The position numbers and the translations under genes were made by a program. A stretch of 10,000 nucleotides of DNA from Zymomonas sp. (lineage in GTDB: Bacteria; Pseudomonadota; Alphaproteobacteria; Sphingomonadales; Sphingomonadaceae): the NCBI RefSeq assembly GCF_020216885.1, contig NZ_JAIWON010000034.1, positions 1-10,000 on the forward strand, read 5' to 3'. The notes under the pieces were generated by a model, which was not told the origin of the DNA, made no database searches, and saw only the letters and a list, made by a program, of their open reading frames with translations. Shown one piece after another: positions 6,099 through 10,000 of this stretch (position 1 is the stretch's first letter; every line of letters begins with the position of its first letter).

Positions 6099-7328
6099 TC
6101 AGCTCCGGTAATCAGCGTTGATCGAAATATAACCATGGGTCAAATCGCAAGTCCAAACCTGCGCCTGACCTTTTCCTAATCCGATATCGACAGAAATATC
6201 GATTTCTTTGCCTTTTAAATGAGTGGCAACAGGGGCTTCGTCATAATTGGGCACAACCATGCCTTTCGCAGCGACCTCAATGCCACCAAAACGGATGGAC
6301 AGAAGATCGCGTTCCGCAGGCTGACCGGCTTTTCCGACAGCCATAACAACGCGTCCCCAATTCGCATCCTCTCCCGCCATAGCGGTTTTTACCAAGGGTG
6401 AGTTCGCAATCGACATCGCGATAATATGCGCGCTTTCATCAGAAACCGCACCGTTAACGGTAACGCTAATAAATTTGCTGGCACCTTCACCATCTCTGAC
6501 AACCTGTTGTGCCAAATCAAGGCAGATAGCCGTTACGGCTTCTTGTAATTTGTCGGCATCTTTATCTTCTTCTGAAGATAAAAGCGGATTTTTGGCAGCC
6601 GCTGTTGCAAAAGCAAGAACTGTATCAGAGGTCGACGTATCACTATCAACTGTAATGCATGAAAAGCTCTTCTTATTGGCTTTGGTCAGCATTTTCTGCA
6701 GTAATTCAGGGGCAACGGCGGCATCTGTAAAGATATAGCCAAGCATGGTGGCCATATCAGGCGCAATCATGCCAGACCCTTTGATGATGCCGACCATTTT
6801 GACAGATTTGCCCTGAATAGTGATATCCTGACGGGACATTTTTGCAAAAGTATCCGTCGTCATAATGGCATTAGCCATATGTTCCCAATTGACATCTTCC
6901 GCAGAGAAAGCTTTTTCAAGGCCATCGCAAGCGGTTTTAATTGGAAGAGGTACACCGATAACGCCGGTTGAAGAAACAAATACCTCATGCAAAGCGCATT
7001 TTAGGTGATCGGCAACGCGGGCTGTAATTGCGGCTACCGCTTCACGGCCTTTATGGCCTGTAAAGGCATTCGAGTTTCCTGCGTTAACAACAAGCGCGCG
7101 GGCTTTACCTTTTTTGATGGCGGCGCGGCACCATTCTACCTCGGGCGAAGGGCAAGCTGACTGGGTCGTAAGCCCTGCAACCACGGTATCTGGCTGAAAA
7201 AGAAATAGACTGAGATCATTCCGCTGCCAATTTTTATAACCGGCGCAGACCGTTCGTAATGTAATCCCGTCTATCGCTGGTAATTCAGGTGTATAACTGG
7301 GCGCAAGCGGGGAAATATTGGCGATCAT
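6099..7328 (-). CDS. argJ: Bifunctional ornithine acetyltransferase / N-acetylglutamate synthase
   Basis: ArgJ moves the acetyl group from N-acetylornithine to glutamate, closing the cyclic arginine pathway in the cytoplasm. Many members also acetylate glutamate from acetyl-CoA. The protein has 409 residues, the normal family length. Visible signatures are NAGNSNAFTG, the oxyanion-hole segment SSTGVIG (Thr121-Gly122), the self-cleavage block KGSGMIAPDMATMLG with nucleophile Thr194 after Ala193, the VDSDTSTSDT segment, the REGEG-like RDGEGASKF, EDANWGR, and the family ending DLTHGYISINADYRS. The precursor should cut itself between Ala193 and Thr194 into alpha and beta chains. Start: ATG at 7328 has GAAGGA (7343-7338) 9 nt upstream. 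A GTG seven codons earlier (7349) would place that site inside the gene and is rejected. Whether it also uses acetyl-CoA cannot be read from the sequence. It stands alone here, divergent from secA. Confidence 0.97.
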   Translation of the reverse strand: MIANISPLAPSYTPELPAIDGITLRTVCAGYKNWQRNDLSLFLFQPDTVVAGLTTQSACPSPEVEWCRAAIKKGKARALVVNAGNSNAFTGHKGREAVAAITARVADHLKCALHEVFVSSTGVIGVPLPIKTACDGLEKAFSAEDVNWEHMANAIMTTDTFAKMSRQDITIQGKSVKMVGIIKGSGMIAPDMATMLGYIFTDAAVAPELLQKMLTKANKKSFSCITVDSDTSTSDTVLAFATAAAKNPLLSSEEDKDADKLQEAVTAICLDLAQQVVRDGEGASKFISVTVNGAVSDESAHIIAMSIANSPLVKTAMAGEDANWGRVVMAVGKAGQPAERDLLSIRFGGIEVAAKGMVVPNYDEAPVATHLKGKEIDISVDIGLGKGQAQVWTCDLTHGYISINADYRS

Positions 7329-7379
7329 ACAAAAAGATCCTTCAATCACAATAGACTGGCCGGTTTGTTCATACGGCTT

Positions 7380-7393
7380 GATAATGTATTATC
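7380..7393. repeat. Palindrome GATAATGTATTATC at the argJ transcription start
   Basis: Perfect 6-bp arms GATAAT and ATTATC flank a 2-nt centre. The site abuts the -10 box of the predicted argJ promoter and covers its probable start point, a typical operator position for a repressor dimer. The binding protein is unknown; ArgR-type boxes are longer, so ArgR is not clearly implied. Confidence 0.5.
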
Positions 7394-7421
7394 ACTATAG
7401 CGATCCGTCTTTATTCCTCAA
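7394..7421 (-). promoter_or_regulatory. argJ promoter
   Basis: On the minus strand TTGAGG (7421-7416) and TATAGT (7399-7394) are separated by 16 nt. Transcription would start near 7387, about 59 nt before the argJ ATG. The -10 sequence is good and the -35 acceptable. It lies directly beside the palindrome at 7380-7393, which suggests regulation. Confidence 0.6.
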
Positions 7422-7569
7422 AGAAGGATATAAAAAGCTCGAAAAAAAGATTAAATGACAGTAAGACTGTAAAAATACTCTTGGCTGCTCTGGTCTCTAG
7501 AATCTGATGCTTGTCAGAAAAATCGACAGGGTAAGAACAAAGAGGCATTGTAATGGGGGGAGGGGATGA

Positions 7570-7598
7570 TTGACGTTACCAAGGCGGCGACCTATCTT
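7570..7598 (+). promoter_or_regulatory. secA promoter
   Basis: TTGACG (7570-7575) and TATCTT (7593-7598) are separated by the ideal 17 nt, giving a strong sigma70-type match. Transcription would start near 7605 and leave a leader of about 76 nt before the secA ATG. No stable leader structure or SecM-like upstream reading frame is visible. Confidence 0.7.
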
Positions 7599-7680
7599 CT
7601 TTTCAACTTATCAGCTTAAAAGTGAGCCTTTGCCGGTTCATTCCGTTCACCGCATATTTTGAAATTGTTAGGGACTGTCC

Positions 7681-10000
7681 ATGTTCGGCGCTATTGCCAA
7701 GGCTTTATTCGGCTCTGCTAATGATCGTTATATCAAATCCCTGCGCCGTATTGTTGAAAAAGTAAACAGCTTTGAACCCAGCGTTTCTGCGCTTGATGAT
7801 GGCGGGCTTGCTCGACAAACGGTTCTTTTTAGGGAAAGGCTGGCCAAGGGTGAAACGCTAGATCAACTTCTACCGGAAGCCTTTGCCACCGTCAGAGAAG
7901 CGTCGAAGCGAACTTTGGGACAGCGTCATTACGATGTCCAGATTATCGGCGGTATTGTCCTTCATCGTGGTGAGATCGCAGAAATGCGCACCGGTGAAGG
8001 TAAAACCTTGGTGGCGACACTGGCTTGCTATTTGAATGCCTTGGAAGGCAAGGGCGTTCATGTTGTGACGGTCAACGACTATTTGGCAAAGCGTGATGCT
8101 GAACAGATGGGGCAAGTCTATCGTTTCCTTGGCCTGACCGTTGGCGTTGTTATGCCGAATATTTCGGATGAGGAACGCCGTCAGGCCTATCTTGCCGATA
8201 TTACTTATGCAACGAACAACGAATTGGGCTTTGATTATCTCCGCGATAATATGAAATATACGCGGGAACAGATGGTTCAGCGGCCTTTCAATTATGCCAT
8301 CATTGATGAAGTCGATTCAATCCTGATTGATGAGGCGCGGACACCTCTTATTATTTCGGGCCCAACCGATGACAAATCGGATCTCTATATTGCGATAGAT
8401 CAAGTTGTTAAAAAGCTTGGATCTGATGATTATGAAATCGATGAAAAGCAGAAAAATGTTGTTCTGACCGAAGAAGGGACAGAGCGCGCCGAACAGTTTT
8501 TGAAAGCCGATGGTCTTTTACCGGAAGGCAATCTTTACGACTTTGAAAATACCCAGATTGTGCATCATCTTAATCAGGCCTTGAGAGCCAATTTGATGTT
8601 CCGGCGGGATGTCGATTATCTGGTTAGAAATAACAAAGTCGTTATCATTGACGAATTTACAGGGCGAATGATGGATGGCCGTCGTTGGTCAGAAGGTCTA
8701 CATCAGGCGATCGAGGCCAAAGAAGGCGTTCAGATCGAACCTGAAAACCAGACCTTGGCATCCATTACTTTCCAGAATTACTTCCGTTTATATCCGCGTA
8801 TTGCGGGTATGACGGGAACTGCGGCAACGGAAGCCACCGAGTTCCATCAGATTTATAAAATAAATGTCGTTACTATCCCCACCAATTTACCGGTGCAGCG
8901 GAAAGATGAAAACGACCAATTTTATAAAAATCTGGAAGACAAATTCCGAGCTATTGCCAAATCTATTAAAGAACACGCGGCTAGCGGTCAGCCTATTTTG
9001 GTCGGCACTGTCTCGATTGAAAAATCAGAATTACTTTCGGAATATCTTCATCACGAGGGCGTGCCTCATAAGGTTTTGAACGCTCGTTACCATGAAATGG
9101 AAGCGCATATCGTCGCACAGGCCGGACGACTGGGTGCTGTAACAATTGCGACCAATATGGCCGGACGAGGCACCGATATCCAATTAGGTGGTAATGTCGA
9201 TTTTCGGATTACTGATGAATTGCGGGATATACCAGAAGGCTCTGAGCGAGATGCTGCAATAGAGCGCATTAAAAGAGAAGTCGAAGAAGAAAAGCAAAAG
9301 GTTATTGATGCTGGCGGCTTATTCGTCCTTGGGACAGAACGCCATGAAAGCCGTCGTATTGACAACCAATTACGAGGACGGTCGGGACGTCAGGGTGACC
9401 CCGGATTAAGCCGCTTCTACCTTAGCCTTGATGATGATTTGTTACGTATTTTTGGCTCCCAGACGATGTTTGCCAAAATGATGAATAAAAGTCTGGCTGA
9501 TGGTGAAGCGATCGTGAGCCCGATCATGTCGAAGGCAATTGAAACCGCGCAGAGAAAAGTTGAAGCCCGTAATTATGATATTCGGAAACAGGTCGTCGAA
9601 TATGATGATGTGATGAATGATCAGCGGAAGGTTATCTACGAACAGCGCGCCACGGTCATGGATGCAGAATCAGTCAATGATCTTGTCGAGGAAATGCGGG
9701 AAGATACTATTGCCGATTTGGTTTCCGAGACTTGTCCTGAAGATCAATATGTCGAACAATGGGATGTCGATCAGTTACAAGAAAAAGCGCTGGATCTTCT
9801 GAATCTCGATTTACCGGTCAAAGACTGGCAAGATGAGGAAGGTATTGATAGCGAAATCATTGCCGAGCGTATCCTTGAAAAATCCGATGAACTTTTAGCG
9901 GAACGCAGCAAAGATATTCCGCCAGAGCAATGGGCTGGTATTCAAAAGAATACGCTGCTTCAGGCTATTGACCATCATTGGAAAGAACATCTTTCTGTTC
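7681..10000 (+). CDS. secA: SecA preprotein translocase ATPase (3' end outside window)
   Basis: SecA binds SecYEG and drives unfolded preproteins across the inner membrane by ATP hydrolysis. The first 773 codons are present without a stop or frameshift, of about 900 usual. The order is: N-terminal helix [19 protein letters not shown]1 with Walker A MRTGEGKT (102-109) and Walker B DEVD (209-212), a preprotein-binding domain about 222-370, then NBD2 with [23 protein letters not shown] (494-499) and [11 protein letters not shown] (563-573). The helical scaffold ([29 protein letters not shown]) and the start of the two-helix finger ([13 protein letters not shown], 761-773) follow. The rest of the finger and the C-terminal tail, often zinc-binding, lie beyond the window. 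Start: ATG with AGGGA at 7670-7674, 6 nt upstream. It is the essential export motor and would serve the signal-peptide proteins seen earlier in the window. Assignment is certain. Confidence 0.99.
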   Translation, partial: MFGAIAKALFGSANDRYIKSLRRIVEKVNSFEPSVSALDDGGLARQTVLFRERLAKGETLDQLLPEAFATVREASKRTLGQRHYDVQIIGGIVLHRGEIAEMRTGEGKTLVATLACYLNALEGKGVHVVTVNDYLAKRDAEQMGQVYRFLGLTVGVVMPNISDEERRQAYLADITYATNNELGFDYLRDNMKYTREQMVQRPFNYAIIDEVDSILIDEARTPLIISGPTDDKSDLYIAIDQVVKKLGSDDYEIDEKQKNVVLTEEGTERAEQFLKADGLLPEGNLYDFENTQIVHHLNQALRANLMFRRDVDYLVRNNKVVIIDEFTGRMMDGRRWSEGLHQAIEAKEGVQIEPENQTLASITFQNYFRLYPRIAGMTGTAATEATEFHQIYKINVVTIPTNLPVQRKDENDQFYKNLEDKFRAIAKSIKEHAASGQPILVGTVSIEKSELLSEYLHHEGVPHKVLNARYHEMEAHIVAQAGRLGAVTIATNMAGRGTDIQLGGNVDFRITDELRDIPEGSERDAAIERIKREVEEEKQKVIDAGGLFVLGTERHESRRIDNQLRGRSGRQGDPGLSRFYLSLDDDLLRIFGSQTMFAKMMNKSLADGEAIVSPIMSKAIETAQRKVEARNYDIRKQVVEYDDVMNDQRKVIYEQRATVMDAESVNDLVEEMREDTIADLVSETCPEDQYVEQWDVDQLQEKALDLLNLDLPVKDWQDEEGIDSEIIAERILEKSDELLAERSKDIPPEQWAGIQKNTLLQAIDHHWKEHLSV

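Larger units (their letters stand above)
7329..7680. other. Divergent argJ-secA intergenic region
   Basis: About 350 bases without a convincing gene. The argJ-proximal end holds the argJ ribosome binding site, its promoter and a palindrome. The secA-proximal end holds a G-rich tract (7555-7565), the secA promoter and a 76-nt leader ending in the ribosome binding site AGGGA (7670-7674). Between about 7425 and 7550 I see only A-rich DNA, very short open frames and no clear structure. Confidence 0.8.

Noticed and set aside
7329..7349. GTG at 7349 as the argJ start
   Set aside because: The best ribosome binding site, GAAGGA, lies between this GTG and the ATG at 7328, with good spacing to the ATG; the seven extra residues are not needed for the family match.
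7511..7537. Second secA promoter TTGTCA with TAAGAA
   Set aside because: The 15-nt spacing and weak -10 make it much poorer than TTGACG-17-TATCTT just downstream.
7507..7569. 20-codon open frame upstream of secA (possible SecM-like regulator)
   Set aside because: There is no ribosome binding site, no signal peptide and no arrest-like motif, and it ends before the predicted secA promoter, so it would not be on the secA transcript.
1..10000. Insertion sequence, prophage, CRISPR, tRNA or rRNA
   Set aside because: No transposase or integrase reading frame, no regularly spaced direct repeats, and no tRNA- or rRNA-like segment was recognised on either strand.

Overview
The window looks like chromosomal DNA of an alphaproteobacterium, most likely Zymomonas mobilis. 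The base composition is moderate to low in GC. SecA and ArgJ are of alphaproteobacterial type. The small ASCH protein has Y47, K53 and S128 exactly where I recall the published Z. mobilis ssRNA ribonuclease (ZmASCH) having its important residues. No database search was possible, so the species call rests on recognition.

Layout from left to right. (1) The C-terminal half of a clade-3 haem catalase (1-695, +), closed by a strong hairpin terminator. (2) A 1008-residue membrane diguanylate cyclase (852-3878, +). It has a periplasmic sensor of 14 propeller blades plus a Y_Y_Y domain, one transmembrane helix, and a cytoplasmic GGDEF domain with intact active and inhibitory sites. (3) Convergent to it, a small exported MliC-type lysozyme inhibitor (3897-4289, -). 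(4) Divergent from that, an exported two-domain protein of unknown function with a DUF6624-like C-terminal part (4430-5563, +), followed after 48 nt by the ASCH ribonuclease gene (5612-6058, +), possibly one operon. (5) A long hairpin separates the ASCH gene from convergent argJ (6099-7328, -), which encodes the arginine-pathway ornithine/glutamate acetyltransferase. (6) A 350-nt divergent region carries a good promoter for argJ, with a palindrome at its transcription start, and a good sigma70-type promoter for secA. (7) secA (7681 to beyond 10000, +) is cut by the window end after 773 codons; it is the largest open frame in the right third.

Functionally this is a mix of housekeeping genes (catalase, ArgJ, SecA) and an envelope-oriented accessory stretch: a periplasmic sensor feeding c-di-GMP signalling, a lysozyme inhibitor, and an exported protein of unknown function. 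I see no mobile element, CRISPR array, tRNA or rRNA. The most unusual items are the 14-blade propeller-GGDEF sensor, with slippage-prone homopolymers in its signal peptide and locally very AT-rich DNA, the operator-like palindrome at argJ, and the unknown exported protein next to the RNase.
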